Shown piece after piece: positions 50,901 to 59,993 of a DNA stretch of 64,000 nt (positions are counted from its first letter, which is position 1; every line of letters begins with the position of its first letter). The notes under the pieces are model-generated. The model had not been told where the DNA came from, ran no database searches, and was given only the letters and a program-made list of their open reading frames with translations. The DNA lies in contig NZ_OEST01000002.1 in NCBI RefSeq assembly GCF_900241005.1, positions 62,001 to 126,000 on the forward strand, written 5' to 3'. A program made the translations under genes and the position numbers. This DNA is from Bacteroides cutis. GTDB taxonomy: Bacteria; Bacteroidota; Bacteroidia; Bacteroidales; Bacteroidaceae.

Positions 50901-52109
50901 ATGATTAATATTAACAGGTTTATCAGCGAGAATATAACTTCTCGTCCCTCCAGTATGTTCATTCCCGATATTGAAGCTAACAAAGAACAACTCAGTAAAG
51001 AAATATCAGGTAAAAGTATTTTGGTAATAGGCGGTGCCGGTAGTATAGGTGCTTCGTATATTCATGCAGTTCTTCCATTCAAGCCATCCAAATTGATTGT
51101 CGTGGATTTGAGTGAAAATGGTTTGACGGAGTTGACTCGTGATCTTCGTTCTACTTATGGCATGTATGTTCCCGACGAATACCGTACTTATACATTGAAT
51201 TTTTCAGATCCGATATTCGAACGTATTTTCCGTGAAGAAAAAGGCTTTGATATTGTTGCTAATTTTTCGGCTCATAAACATGTACGTAGTGAAAAGGATA
51301 AGTACTCTGTTCAGGCATTGATAGAGAATAATGTCATTAAGGCAAAGAAACTTCTTGATTTGCTTACTGAATATCCACCTAAACATTTTTTCTGTGTATC
51401 CACAGACAAAGCTGCCAATCCGGTAAATATTATGGGAGCCAGTAAGCGTATCATGGAAGATATGATAATGGCTTATACTTCAAAATTTAAAGTAACTACC
51501 GCTCGTTTTGCCAATGTAGCTTTTTCCAATGGTTCTTTACTTGCAGGCTTTATAGACCGTATGATGAAAAAACAACCTTTGGCAGCTCCCAGCGATATAC
51601 GTCGCTATTTCGTTTCCCCTGAAGAAAGTGGACAGATATGTATGCTTGCCTGCATGTTGGGGCATAATGGCGAAATCTTTTTTCCAAAACTCGGAGAAGA
51701 AAAGATGATAACTTTTTCATCCATCTGTGACCGTTTTCTGGAAAGTCTAGGTTATGAGAAGAAAGAGTGCGCAACTGATGATGAAGCCAAGAAGTTTGCA
51801 GCAGAAATGCCGGAAGACAGCAAGATATATCCTGTTATTTATTTTAAGAGTGATACTACGGGAGAAAAGGATTATGAAGAATTCTATGTTCCCGGTGAGA
51901 AATTAAATATGACCCGCTTTTCCTCTTTAGGTGTGATAGAAGAGGTTGGTAGTCGTCCGATGCAGGAACTGAATCGTTTCTTTACCGAACTTGAAAATCT
52001 CTTTGCCGAACCGGATTTTACTAAAGAGGAGGTAGTCGCTGCCATCAAGCGTTTTATACCTAACTTCGAACATATTGAAAAAGGGAAGAACCTGGATCAG
52101 AAAATGTAA
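50901..52109 (+). CDS. legB: Nucleotide-sugar 4,6-dehydratase for the nonulosonate pathway (CapD/FlaA1-type)
   Basis: The 402-residue SDR enzyme belongs to the Polysacc_synt_2 family. NAD loop GGAGSIG (residues 44-50), VVDLSENGLTELTRDL, and the active-site region STDKAANPVNIMGASKR (TDK 168-170, Lys182). At the usual Tyr position stands Met178, as in WbpM/PglF enzymes that retain C5 configuration; PseB/FlaA1, which invert it, have Tyr. That favours the legionaminic over the pseudaminic branch. Reaction inferred: NDP-GlcNAc to the 4-keto-6-deoxy sugar, first committed step. The Campylobacter LegB is a different, RmlB-like SDR, so the symbol denotes role, not orthology. An extra N-terminal 35 residues lie before the Rossmann fold. 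Confidence 0.75.
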   Translation: MININRFISENITSRPSSMFIPDIEANKEQLSKEISGKSILVIGGAGSIGASYIHAVLPFKPSKLIVVDLSENGLTELTRDLRSTYGMYVPDEYRTYTLNFSDPIFERIFREEKGFDIVANFSAHKHVRSEKDKYSVQALIENNVIKAKKLLDLLTEYPPKHFFCVSTDKAANPVNIMGASKRIMEDMIMAYTSKFKVTTARFANVAFSNGSLLAGFIDRMMKKQPLAAPSDIRRYFVSPEESGQICMLACMLGHNGEIFFPKLGEEKMITFSSICDRFLESLGYEKKECATDDEAKKFAAEMPEDSKIYPVIYFKSDTTGEKDYEEFYVPGEKLNMTRFSSLGVIEEVGSRPMQELNRFFTELENLFAEPDFTKEEVVAAIKRFIPNFEHIEKGKNLDQKM

Positions 52110-52130
52110 TAAATTTATTCATACGTAATT

Positions 52131-53279
52131 ATGTATAGCGATATAGTAGACTTCATTCACCACCTTTATGGAACGGAAGGTTTTGTTCCTTTGCATGCCC
52201 CCCTGTTCATTGGTAATGAGAAGAAGTATTTGAATGAATGTATCGACACTACCTTTGTTTCCAGTGTCGGTAAATTCGTAGACCGCTTCGAAGAGGAGGT
52301 TGCCGCCTATACCGGCGCTAAGAAAGCCGTTGTATGTGTCAGCGGTACCAATGCCCTGCATATGGCCATGTTGCTTGTGGGTGTGGAACGTGAAGACGAA
52401 ATTCTGACGCAGGCCTTGACTTTTATAGCTACTTGTAATGCAATCAGTTATATTGGCGCTCATCCTGTCTTTATTGATGTGGACAGGGATACTCTGGGGC
52501 TTTCTCCAAAAGCCGTTAGAATTTGGCTGGAAAAGAATGCCGGTCTGAAAGATAACGTATGCTATAATAAGAATACCGGCAGGAGGATAAGAGCCTGTAT
52601 TCCGATGCATACTTTCGGTCATCCGGTTAAGATAGATGAACTGGTGGATATCTGTAACGACTGGCATATTGAGTTGATTGAAGATGCCGCCGAAAGCATG
52701 GGCAGCTTTTATAAAGGCCGTCATACGGGTACATTCGGCAGAGTCGGTGCCATCAGTTTTAATGGCAACAAAACTATCACTACCGGTGGCGGTGGCATGC
52801 TTTTGTTCCAGGATGAGGAACTGGGCAAACTCGCCAAACATCTGACCACTCAGGCAAAAGTCCCCCATCGCTGGGCTTTTGTACATGATCATATCGGTTA
52901 TAATTACCGTATGCCGAATATTAATGCAGCTTTAGGGTGTGCCCAGTTGGAAAATTTGGAACGCTATGTACAGGATAAACGTGAAACGGCTGCGAGATAC
53001 AAGGAGTTCTTTGCTGCTGTCCCGGATGTGGATTTCTTCACAGAACCGGACAATTGCCGTTCCAACTACTGGCTGAACGTAGTGTTACTTAAAGACAAGG
53101 CGGCTCAGCAGGAATTTCTCGAGTATACCAATGACCACGGTGTGATGACCCGTCCTGTCTGGGAACTGATGAACCGGTTGGAAATGTTCAAGCATTGTGA
53201 GACGGATGGTTTGGAGAATACCGAATGGCTGGCGGAGAGGATTGTGAATATACCGAGTAGTGTACGTCTGAAAAGATGA
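52131..53279 (+). CDS. legC: LegC-type PLP aminotransferase
   Basis: The 382-residue DegT/DnrJ/EryC1 aminotransferase opens with FIHHLYGTEGFVPLHAPLF, typical of the LegC subgroup. It then shows CVSGTNALHMAMLLVGV near residue 68, EDAAESMGSFYKGRHTGTFG near residue 183, and the PLP lysine in SFNGNKTITTGGGGML. It aminates the 4-keto sugar made by the upstream dehydratase, giving the 4-amino-4,6-dideoxy sugar. The next gene starts inside its stop (ATGA, 53276-53279), so translation is coupled. The subgroup is regularly found beside NeuB/NeuC-like genes, as here. Confidence 0.88.
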   Translation: MYSDIVDFIHHLYGTEGFVPLHAPLFIGNEKKYLNECIDTTFVSSVGKFVDRFEEEVAAYTGAKKAVVCVSGTNALHMAMLLVGVEREDEILTQALTFIATCNAISYIGAHPVFIDVDRDTLGLSPKAVRIWLEKNAGLKDNVCYNKNTGRRIRACIPMHTFGHPVKIDELVDICNDWHIELIEDAAESMGSFYKGRHTGTFGRVGAISFNGNKTITTGGGGMLLFQDEELGKLAKHLTTQAKVPHRWAFVHDHIGYNYRMPNINAALGCAQLENLERYVQDKRETAARYKEFFAAVPDVDFFTEPDNCRSNYWLNVVLLKDKAAQQEFLEYTNDHGVMTRPVWELMNRLEMFKHCETDGLENTEWLAERIVNIPSSVRLKR

Positions 53280-53908
53280 AACCTTTGATACTTGTAGGTG
53301 GCGGTGGCCATTGTAAATCCGTGATAGAAGCTGCCGAAAGTGCAGGTCTTGCCATTAAAGGCATATTGGATTTACCCGAATGTGTGGGACAACAAATATT
53401 GGACTATTCGGTTATCGGTACCGATGACGATATTCCCCGTTTTGTATCTGATTCTGATTTTATAGTTACTTTAGGCTTTATCAAAGATCCACATTTGCGC
53501 ATCCGTCTTCATGAGAGAATAAAAGAAGCGGGCGGAAGACTTGCAACGGTTGTTGCTTCAACAGCCCGTATATCCCGATATGCGACAGTCGGGTGCGGTA
53601 CGGTTATCCTTCATCAGGCCTGCGTCAATGTAGGCGCATCGATAGGTGAAGGGTGCATTATCAATACCTTTGCCAATATCGAACACGATGCCCTGATTGG
53701 TGACTATTGCCATATTTCTACGGGCGCTATGGTCAATGGAAATTGCCGGGTAGGTGAAGGCACTTTCCTGGGCAGCCAGTCTGTGATGGTAAATGGTACT
53801 GAAATAGCGGCTGGGTGTGTAATAGCTGCCGGTTCTATGATCCGTAAAAATCTTTTCCACAAGGGAATCTATTCGGGTAATCCCGCTCTTTTGAAAATTA
53901 AACTCTGA
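53276..53908 (+). CDS. legH: NeuD/LegH-type sugar O/N-acetyltransferase
   Basis: The 210-residue protein has an N-terminal PglD-like nucleotide-sugar binding domain (PLILVGGGGHCKSVIEAAES) and a C-terminal left-handed beta helix of hexapeptide repeats (ISRYATVGCGTVILHQACVN; IEHDALIGDYCHISTGAMV), with His as the likely base in NIEHDA. It is expected to acetylate the new 4-amino group (later N7 of legionaminic acid) from acetyl-CoA. It overlaps both neighbours by 4 and 1 bases. NeuD-like O-acetylation of the final sugar is an alternative role. Confidence 0.85.
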   Translation: MKPLILVGGGGHCKSVIEAAESAGLAIKGILDLPECVGQQILDYSVIGTDDDIPRFVSDSDFIVTLGFIKDPHLRIRLHERIKEAGGRLATVVASTARISRYATVGCGTVILHQACVNVGASIGEGCIINTFANIEHDALIGDYCHISTGAMVNGNCRVGEGTFLGSQSVMVNGTEIAAGCVIAAGSMIRKNLFHKGIYSGNPALLKIKL

Positions 53909-54915
53909 TGGGACATACTTTAATAATTGCTGAGGCCGGTGTAAACCATAACGGTTCAATTGCCCAGGCAAAGCGGCTGATAGATGCTGCTGCCGACGCG
54001 GGAGTTGATTATGTGAAATTTCAGACTTTTAAGACGGAAGATCTTGTGTTGAAGTCAGCCAGAAAGGCCGACTACCAACAGAATAATATGCATGATTGTA
54101 ACGACAGCCAATATTCCATGTTGAAAAAATTGGAACTTTCACCTGAACAGCATAAAGAACTGATATCTTATTGTAATGAAAGGGGAGTGAAATTCTTTTC
54201 TACAGCCTTCGATTTTGGCAGTATTGACTTTTTAGCCTCATTGCATCTGGGATTATGGAAAATACCTTCCGGTGAGATTACCAATTATCCTTATCTGAAA
54301 AAGATAGCAGGCTTTCATGAACCGGTTATTCTTTCTACGGGCATGAGTACCCTTGAAGAAATCAAATCAGCAATGGAAGTACTCCTCAATTATGGTTTGC
54401 AGAAAGAGCAAATTACTGTTTTGCATTGCAATACAGAATATCCTACCCCTATGTGTGATGTCAATCTTTCTGCTATGGATGAGATGCGTCAACAGTTAGG
54501 TGTATCGATAGGCTATTCCGACCATACACAGGGCATAGAAGTCTCTGTTGCAGCCGTTGCTTTGGGTGCCGAAGTTATTGAGAAGCATTTTACATTGGAC
54601 CGGAACTTACCAGGCCCCGATCATAAGGCTTCGCTTGAACCCTTCGAACTGAAAGCGATGGTATCTGCTATCCGCAATATAGAGCAGGCTGTTGGAGTAA
54701 GCCATAAAGTTGTATCAGCATCTGAAGATAAGAATAAAGCTGTGGCCCGCAAGAGTATTGTGGCTGCTGGAACCATCAGGAAAGGAGAAATCTTTACTGA
54801 AAAAAATCTGACGGTGAAACGCCCCGGGAATGGCATCAGTCCCATGCGCTGGCCCGATATAATCGGTCTTATTGCTACCCGTGATTTCAAAGAAGATGAA
54901 CTGATTGAGTTATGA
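53908..54915 (+). CDS. legI: N-acetylneuraminate/legionaminate synthase
   Basis: The 335-residue protein is a NeuB-family synthase: TIM barrel (TLIIAEAGVNHNGSIAQAKRLI; VKFQTFKTEDLV; KIPSGEITNYPYLK; STGMSTLEEI; GYSDHTQGIEVSVAAVALGA; EKHFTLDRNLPGPDHKASLEP) plus a C-terminal SAF antifreeze-like domain (about residues 280-335, RKSIVAAGTIRKGEIFTEKNL). It condenses phosphoenolpyruvate with the 6-carbon sugar freed by LegG. The gene overlaps the next by 4 bases (ATGA). NeuB and LegI are hard to separate by sequence; the neighbouring aminotransferase and dehydratase argue for legionaminate. Confidence 0.92.
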   Translation: MGHTLIIAEAGVNHNGSIAQAKRLIDAAADAGVDYVKFQTFKTEDLVLKSARKADYQQNNMHDCNDSQYSMLKKLELSPEQHKELISYCNERGVKFFSTAFDFGSIDFLASLHLGLWKIPSGEITNYPYLKKIAGFHEPVILSTGMSTLEEIKSAMEVLLNYGLQKEQITVLHCNTEYPTPMCDVNLSAMDEMRQQLGVSIGYSDHTQGIEVSVAAVALGAEVIEKHFTLDRNLPGPDHKASLEPFELKAMVSAIRNIEQAVGVSHKVVSASEDKNKAVARKSIVAAGTIRKGEIFTEKNLTVKRPGNGISPMRWPDIIGLIATRDFKEDELIEL

Positions 54916-56066
54916 GAAAAATTTGTGTAGTAACCGGTACTCGTGCCGAATATGGTTTGCTCAGCCGATTGATGCGCCTGATTGAGGAAGCTCCGGATTG
55001 TCAGTTGCAGGTCATAGCCACCAATATGCATTTGCTTCCCGAATATGGAAACACCTACCGGGAAATAGAGCAAGATGGTTTCTGTATAACTGCCAGGGTT
55101 CCGATGAAGAAACCCACGGATGACGCTTTCGGGGTGATTACTTCTATGGCGGAAGAAATGAATGGTATGAATGAAGCCCTGCACCGACTCTCACCGGACA
55201 TGGTTCTGATATTGGGCGACCGTTACGAAATGTTGGTCGTTGCCATTGTCGCCATGTTACAGCGTATACCTATAGCCCATCTTCATGGGGGAGAAATCAG
55301 TGAAGGTGCCGTAGATGACAGTATCCGCCATTCCATTACGAAGATGAGTTCACTTCACTTTACATCTACTGAAGAGTACCGTAAACGGGTTATCCAACTG
55401 GGAGAACAGCCCGGACGGGTATTTTATGTAGGTTCTCTCGGAGTGGAAAACTTGAAGCTGGTACCTTTGATGAGTAAACAAGACTTGGAGGATTCCTTGA
55501 ATTTCACTTTGGATGGAAATACTATCCTGGTGACTTATCATCCTGTAACCTTGGGCAATCGTAGCCCCAAAGATGAAATAAGCGATTTACTGCTTGCGTT
55601 GGATGCTTTTCCTGCCTTAAAGGTGCTCTTCACGATGCCTAACTCCGACCAGGGAGGCGAGATGATACGCCAGGCCATTGAGGATTATTGCAGCAGGAAT
55701 AGTGAACGTTGCCGTTGTTACAGTTCATTAGGTTTGAAACGTTACCTTTCAGTTTTGCGATATGTGGCCGCTGTAGCGGGTAATTCATCCAGTGGCTTGC
55801 TTGAGGTTCCTTCTGCACACATTCCAACGCTCAATATCGGGGAGCGTCAGAAAGGTCGTACGCATGGCGAGTCTGTATTTGATTGTGGGAGTGATACAAA
55901 CTCGATTATTGCGGGACTGAATACGGTTCTGTCGGATGAGTTCCGTGAAATAGCTTGTTGTGCAACTAATCCTTATGAAAAGGCGGATACAGCTCAGAAT
56001 ATCTTTAATGTGATAGCTACATATCCGCTTGATAAATTACAGCAAAAATCATTTTATAATTTGTAG
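54912..56066 (+). CDS. legG: Hydrolysing NDP-sugar 2-epimerase, NeuC/LegG type
   Basis: The 384-residue GT-B-fold enzyme has the NeuC signatures KICVVTGTRAEYGLLSRLM at the start, ILGDRYEMLVVAIVAMLQRIPIAHLHGGE near residue 97, HSITKMSSLHFTSTEEYRKRV, and the C-terminal GNSSSGLLEVPSAHIPTLNIG with RQKGR. It releases the nucleotide and inverts C2, giving 2,4-diacetamido-2,4,6-trideoxymannose for the synthase. It differs from the window's other epimerase-like protein (4010-5104), which lacks key residues. A 7-base gap leads to the CMP-transferase gene. Confidence 0.92.
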   Translation: MRKICVVTGTRAEYGLLSRLMRLIEEAPDCQLQVIATNMHLLPEYGNTYREIEQDGFCITARVPMKKPTDDAFGVITSMAEEMNGMNEALHRLSPDMVLILGDRYEMLVVAIVAMLQRIPIAHLHGGEISEGAVDDSIRHSITKMSSLHFTSTEEYRKRVIQLGEQPGRVFYVGSLGVENLKLVPLMSKQDLEDSLNFTLDGNTILVTYHPVTLGNRSPKDEISDLLLALDAFPALKVLFTMPNSDQGGEMIRQAIEDYCSRNSERCRCYSSLGLKRYLSVLRYVAAVAGNSSSGLLEVPSAHIPTLNIGERQKGRTHGESVFDCGSDTNSIIAGLNTVLSDEFREIACCATNPYEKADTAQNIFNVIATYPLDKLQQKSFYNL

Positions 56067-56073
56067 AAGATTA

Positions 56074-56775
56074 ATGAATCCGTTAGTAATTATTCCTGCC
56101 CGTGGAGGCAGTAAAGGAATACCTTATAAAAATATAAAACCACTTCAAGGCAAACCGCTTATTTATTATGCCATAGATGCGGCGCGATGTATTACCGACG
56201 ATACTCATATTTGCATATCTACAGATGATGATAAGATAATTAAAACAGTTGAGGATTATGGTATTAATGTTCCTTTTAAACGTCCCGATGCTTTGGCAAC
56301 CGATACAGCTGGTACATATGAGGTTCTACTTCACGCCCTCAATCATTATGAACAGTGTGGAGAATCAATAGATGTTGTTATCCTCTTGCAAACTACTTCT
56401 CCGTTCAGAACAGGAAAGCATGTTGAGGAAGCATTTAAACTTTACCATCCTGGTATAGATATGGTCGTGAGCGTAAAAGAGACGGATTCCAATCCTTATT
56501 ATATCTGTTTTGAAGAAAATAAAGATGGATTTCTTCATATAGCGAAAGGTGAAGGTGGCTATACGCGTCGTCAAGACTGCCCACCGGTGTACGAATATAA
56601 TGGAGCAATCTATATTATTAATCCAAATAGTTTGAAATCCATGCCCCTTAATAAATTCACAAAACGAGTTAAGTATGTTATGGATAGGGAACATTCTTTG
56701 GACCTTGATACTATGATGGATTGGCATATGGCAGAATATATGATTAATACAGGTGTGATTGTCTCGCAGATCTAA
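56074..56775 (+). CDS. legF: CMP-legionaminate/acylneuraminate cytidylyltransferase
   Basis: From the ATG at 56074 the 233-residue protein shows the NeuA signatures VIIPARGGSKGIPYKNIKPL, KPLIYYAIDAA, CISTDDDKI and VVILLQTTSPFRT, ending in DREHSLDLDTMMDW (catalytic Asp pair). It activates the nonulosonate with CTP. An in-frame ATG at 56029 lies inside the previous gene and is rejected. From here on the base composition becomes more AT-rich than in the preceding genes. A 24-base gap leads to the next gene. Confidence 0.92.
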   Translation: MNPLVIIPARGGSKGIPYKNIKPLQGKPLIYYAIDAARCITDDTHICISTDDDKIIKTVEDYGINVPFKRPDALATDTAGTYEVLLHALNHYEQCGESIDVVILLQTTSPFRTGKHVEEAFKLYHPGIDMVVSVKETDSNPYYICFEENKDGFLHIAKGEGGYTRRQDCPPVYEYNGAIYIINPNSLKSMPLNKFTKRVKYVMDREHSLDLDTMMDWHMAEYMINTGVIVSQI

Positions 56776-56799
56776 CTATGAAATAATTAGAGAGTCAGG

Positions 56800-57846
56800 A
56801 TGAATGAAATTCATATTATTTCAAAAAACTTTCTTATTATTGACGCAATTCGGCGCATAAATGAGATACACGACGAACCGCTAGTACTTTTTGTAGTTGA
56901 TGAAAACAATGCTATGTGTGGTACGCTTACCGATGGGGATGTACGTCGTGCTTTAATTAAAGGTATAAATGTGAATGCTCCTATCGTCGATGCTATGCAT
57001 CGCAATTTTAATTTTTTACGTGTTGGCGTAAATGATGGAGTAGTAGATATTCATAGGCAACGTGAGTTAAATATGCGTCTGGTGCCTGTTTTGGATGGTG
57101 ACAATCATATATGTGAAATTATTAATTTTGAACGTTATCGCACAAAACTCCCGATTGATGCAGTGCTCATGGCTGGAGGGAAGGGTGAGCGTCTTCGACC
57201 TTTGACAGAGCATACTCCTAAACCGCTTATCAAAGTGGGAGATAAATGCATCATTGATTATAATATTGACCGTTTGCTCTCTTATGGAGTGAATAATGTT
57301 TCTGTGACTGTTAATTATTTAGGAGAACAGATTGAAGAACATTTCAGAGAAGAGCGTGAAGGGGTGAAAATAAGAATAGTGCGTGAACCCAAATATCTTG
57401 GTACTATTGGCAGTATTAAGTTTGTAGATACTTTTTGTAATGATACTGTCTTGGTGATGAACTCTGATCTCTTTACGAACATTGATTATGAAGATTTTTA
57501 TCTCCATTTCTGTCAGCATGATGCCGATATGAGTGTTGCTGCTGTGCCATATATTGTGAAGGTTCCTTATGGTGTGTTCAATCTTAATGGGCGTGAGATA
57601 AAGGGAGTAATGGAGAAGCCGACTTACAGCTATTATGCCAATGCCGGCATTTATCTGATTAAAAAGGGATGTCTCAATCTGATTCCTGAAAATGAATTTT
57701 TCAATGCCACAGATTTCATGGATAAGTTGATAGCTACCTCTCATAGAGTAATTCGTTATCCGATATCCGGCTTTTGGATAGATATAGGCCAACACGAGGA
57801 ACTTGCACGTGCCAGAGAGATGGTAAAACACATGAAAGGATTTTAA
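56800..57846 (+). CDS. ptmE: PtmE/LegX-type sugar-1-phosphate nucleotidyltransferase with N-terminal CBS region
   Basis: The 348-residue protein has a CBS-pair region (about residues 1-115, with GTLTDGDVRRALIKG and RLVPVLDGDNHI) followed by an NTP-transferase domain (DAVLMAGGKGERLRPLTEHTPKPLIKVGDKCI, about residues 120-152, written here to show the GGxGxRLxPLT and KP signature; then PKYLGTIGSIKF and VMNSDLFTNIDYED). This fusion is typical of PtmE in Campylobacter, a guanylyltransferase that makes GDP-GlcNAc-type precursors for legionaminic acid. Its presence suggests GDP-linked rather than UDP-linked intermediates. The guanyl specificity is an inference from the family. Confidence 0.82.
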   Translation: MNEIHIISKNFLIIDAIRRINEIHDEPLVLFVVDENNAMCGTLTDGDVRRALIKGINVNAPIVDAMHRNFNFLRVGVNDGVVDIHRQRELNMRLVPVLDGDNHICEIINFERYRTKLPIDAVLMAGGKGERLRPLTEHTPKPLIKVGDKCIIDYNIDRLLSYGVNNVSVTVNYLGEQIEEHFREEREGVKIRIVREPKYLGTIGSIKFVDTFCNDTVLVMNSDLFTNIDYEDFYLHFCQHDADMSVAAVPYIVKVPYGVFNLNGREIKGVMEKPTYSYYANAGIYLIKKGCLNLIPENEFFNATDFMDKLIATSHRVIRYPISGFWIDIGQHEELARAREMVKHMKGF

Positions 57847-57879
57847 TTCATAAATATAAATCACTTTAATAATAAAGGT

Positions 57880-58977
57880 ATGAAGTATTGCACTAAGTGC
57901 GTGATGCCCTCTACAAGACCGGGTATCACATTCGATGAGAATGGAGTATGTTCCGCTTGTCAGAGTTATGAAAATCGTAAAAATGTAGATTATAAAGCTC
58001 GCTTCAAAGAGTTGGAAGCTTTGTGTGACAAATATCGTGGAATGAATGGCCCTAACGGCTACGATTGCATGATTGCTGTCTCCGGAGGTAAGGATTCCCA
58101 TTATCAGACGTATATTATGAAAGAGATCCTTCGAATGAATCCGTTATTGGTTTCTGTAGAAGATAATTTTCCTATGACTGCTGCGGGAATGCATAATATC
58201 AAAAATATCTCAGAGGCTTTTGGTTGTGATATAATCAGTATGAAGCCTAATATAAGAGCTCAGAAAGCTATTATGAAGAAAACGTTTGAGAAGTATGGTA
58301 AACCTACCTATTTCATTGACCGTTATATCTATACCTATCCTTTATGGATGGCTTTGAAATTCAATACTCCTTTGTTGGTTTATGGTGAGAATGTAAGTTA
58401 TGAATACGGTGGTAGCGGGTGTGTTGAAACCTATTCAGCTCGTGACCAGATTTCTAATGGTGTAGGATCCGGTATTTCCGAAGAAGAACTTTTGGGTGAT
58501 GGCGTAACAATGAAAGATTTAAACTTCTTTAATCCTCCTACGGTAGAAGAAATAAATAAGCTCGATCCTATTTATATGAGTTATTTTGTAGAGTGGAACA
58601 GTTTCAAAAATTATGAAATAGCCAGGCATTATGGATTCCATGATTTGACTCACGAGTGGAAAAGAACCCATCATGTTGAAGATATGGATCAAGTAGATAG
58701 TCGCGCTTATTTAGTTCATTCGTGGTTGAAGTATCCTAAATTTGGTCATGCATCTGCTACCGATTATGCAGCACGTATGGTACGTTATGGAATGATTACT
58801 CGTGAAGAAGCTTTCAAACTGGTTAAAGAGCATGATCATGCTTTGGATCCTCTTTCTGTACGTGATTTCTGCAACTTCTTAGGTTATACGGAAAAAGAGT
58901 TTTGGGATATTATTGATAAGCAATATAATCGTGATCTTTTTGAGAAAGACACCAATGGTTGTTGGAAATTAAAATGA
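57880..58977 (+). CDS. ptmG: N-acetyl sugar amidotransferase (WbpG/PseA/PtmG family)
   Basis: The 365-residue protein has a zinc-finger-like N-terminus (CTKCVMPSTRPGITFDENGV, then CSACQ), an ATP-pyrophosphatase loop AVSGGKDSHYQ near residue 67, and the family core VYGENVSYEYGGSG. These enzymes convert an N-acetyl into an acetamidino group using ammonia from glutamine. In Campylobacter, PtmG is linked to 5-acetamidino-legionaminic acid. The HisH/HisF-like partners used by WbpG are not in the window, as in PseA/PtmG systems. The GT2 ATG overlaps its stop (ATGA). The exact position modified is inferred. Confidence 0.85.
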   Translation: MKYCTKCVMPSTRPGITFDENGVCSACQSYENRKNVDYKARFKELEALCDKYRGMNGPNGYDCMIAVSGGKDSHYQTYIMKEILRMNPLLVSVEDNFPMTAAGMHNIKNISEAFGCDIISMKPNIRAQKAIMKKTFEKYGKPTYFIDRYIYTYPLWMALKFNTPLLVYGENVSYEYGGSGCVETYSARDQISNGVGSGISEEELLGDGVTMKDLNFFNPPTVEEINKLDPIYMSYFVEWNSFKNYEIARHYGFHDLTHEWKRTHHVEDMDQVDSRAYLVHSWLKYPKFGHASATDYAARMVRYGMITREEAFKLVKEHDHALDPLSVRDFCNFLGYTEKEFWDIIDKQYNRDLFEKDTNGCWKLK

Positions 58978-59993
58978 ATAATCAAATTTCGGTTAGTATA
59001 ATAATACCTGTTTATAATGCAGTTTCATATATTCATAAATGCCTGAACAGCTTAGTTGATCAGTCAATAGAGAATTATGAAATAATTTGTGTGAATGATG
59101 CTTCAACTGATGAAACATTAAGTGTTTTAGAGAGTTATGCCCATCGTTATTCAAATATTATAGTAATAAACCATCAAATAAATAAAAGGCAGGGCGGTGC
59201 TAGGAATACAGGCATACGGACTGCAAGAGGTATGTATATTGGTTTTGTGGATAGTGATGACTGGGTAGAGAAAAATATGTATAAAGAGCTCTATGAAGAG
59301 GCAAAGAAGTATGATTTGGATGTGGTCGATACTGATTATGATATAATTAATGCAAAAGGAAAAGTACTAAGTAGATGTTATATTTTTGATAAGGATATCC
59401 ATGATGAGTTAGTAGAGCATAATCGAAAAAAACTTATGACTATGGGGGGGAGCGTATGGGGGAAAATATATAAACGCACTTTCTTACTTGAAAATAACTT
59501 TTATTTTCCGGAAAACCTTTTTTATGAGGATAATTATTTCGTTCCTTTAATTTATTCTCAAATGAAGTCTTATAGTTATATCAGAAGATGTAACTATCAT
59601 TATTTTGTCAATACTGCTTCTACGACAAAGAAGAAGAATACTTCTTACTTATATGACAGATTTGAAATCGCAAATCTTTTGAAATTGCGATTTAAAGAAT
59701 TGAATCTGGAGAAAGTCTATAAAGAAGAATTAGATTTTCTTCTTATTTTGAATGGTTTTTCCGGGACTATTAAAGCAAGTATGACTACATATACTTATAT
59801 TAACTATGATATTTTAAAACGGTGTAAAGAATTTGTTAAAAAAGAAGTTCCCAATTATTACAATAATAGATGGTATAAATGTAAATATTCATTTTTAGAA
59901 CGTATGATGTTTTGTTTATTTCAAATAAATATTAAATGGTATGTACTTAATTTTAAGTTAGCTTCGAAAATTAAGCGTGCTATTTCATTATGA
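58974..59993 (+). CDS. Family 2 glycosyltransferase (capsule)
   Basis: The 339-residue soluble enzyme has a GT-A fold: SVSIIIPVYNAVSYIHKCLN at the start, CVNDASTDETLSVL, GGARNTGIRTARG, and the metal-binding FVDSDDWVEK near residue 94, with a later WGKIYKR and ENLFYEDNYFVP. It adds one sugar to the lipid-linked capsule repeat; donor and linkage are unknown. It overlaps both neighbours by 4 bases (ATGA). The gene is clearly richer in A and T than the legionaminate genes, suggesting a different origin for this part of the locus. Confidence 0.9.
   Translation: MNNQISVSIIIPVYNAVSYIHKCLNSLVDQSIENYEIICVNDASTDETLSVLESYAHRYSNIIVINHQINKRQGGARNTGIRTARGMYIGFVDSDDWVEKNMYKELYEEAKKYDLDVVDTDYDIINAKGKVLSRCYIFDKDIHDELVEHNRKKLMTMGGSVWGKIYKRTFLLENNFYFPENLFYEDNYFVPLIYSQMKSYSYIRRCNYHYFVNTASTTKKKNTSYLYDRFEIANLLKLRFKELNLEKVYKEELDFLLILNGFSGTIKASMTTYTYINYDILKRCKEFVKKEVPNYYNNRWYKCKYSFLERMMFCLFQINIKWYVLNFKLASKIKRAISL

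Noticed and set aside
52119..52892. 257-codon open frame on the minus strand opposite legC
   Set aside because: The plus strand encodes a full PLP aminotransferase with all motifs; the reverse frame is a shadow without recognisable domains.
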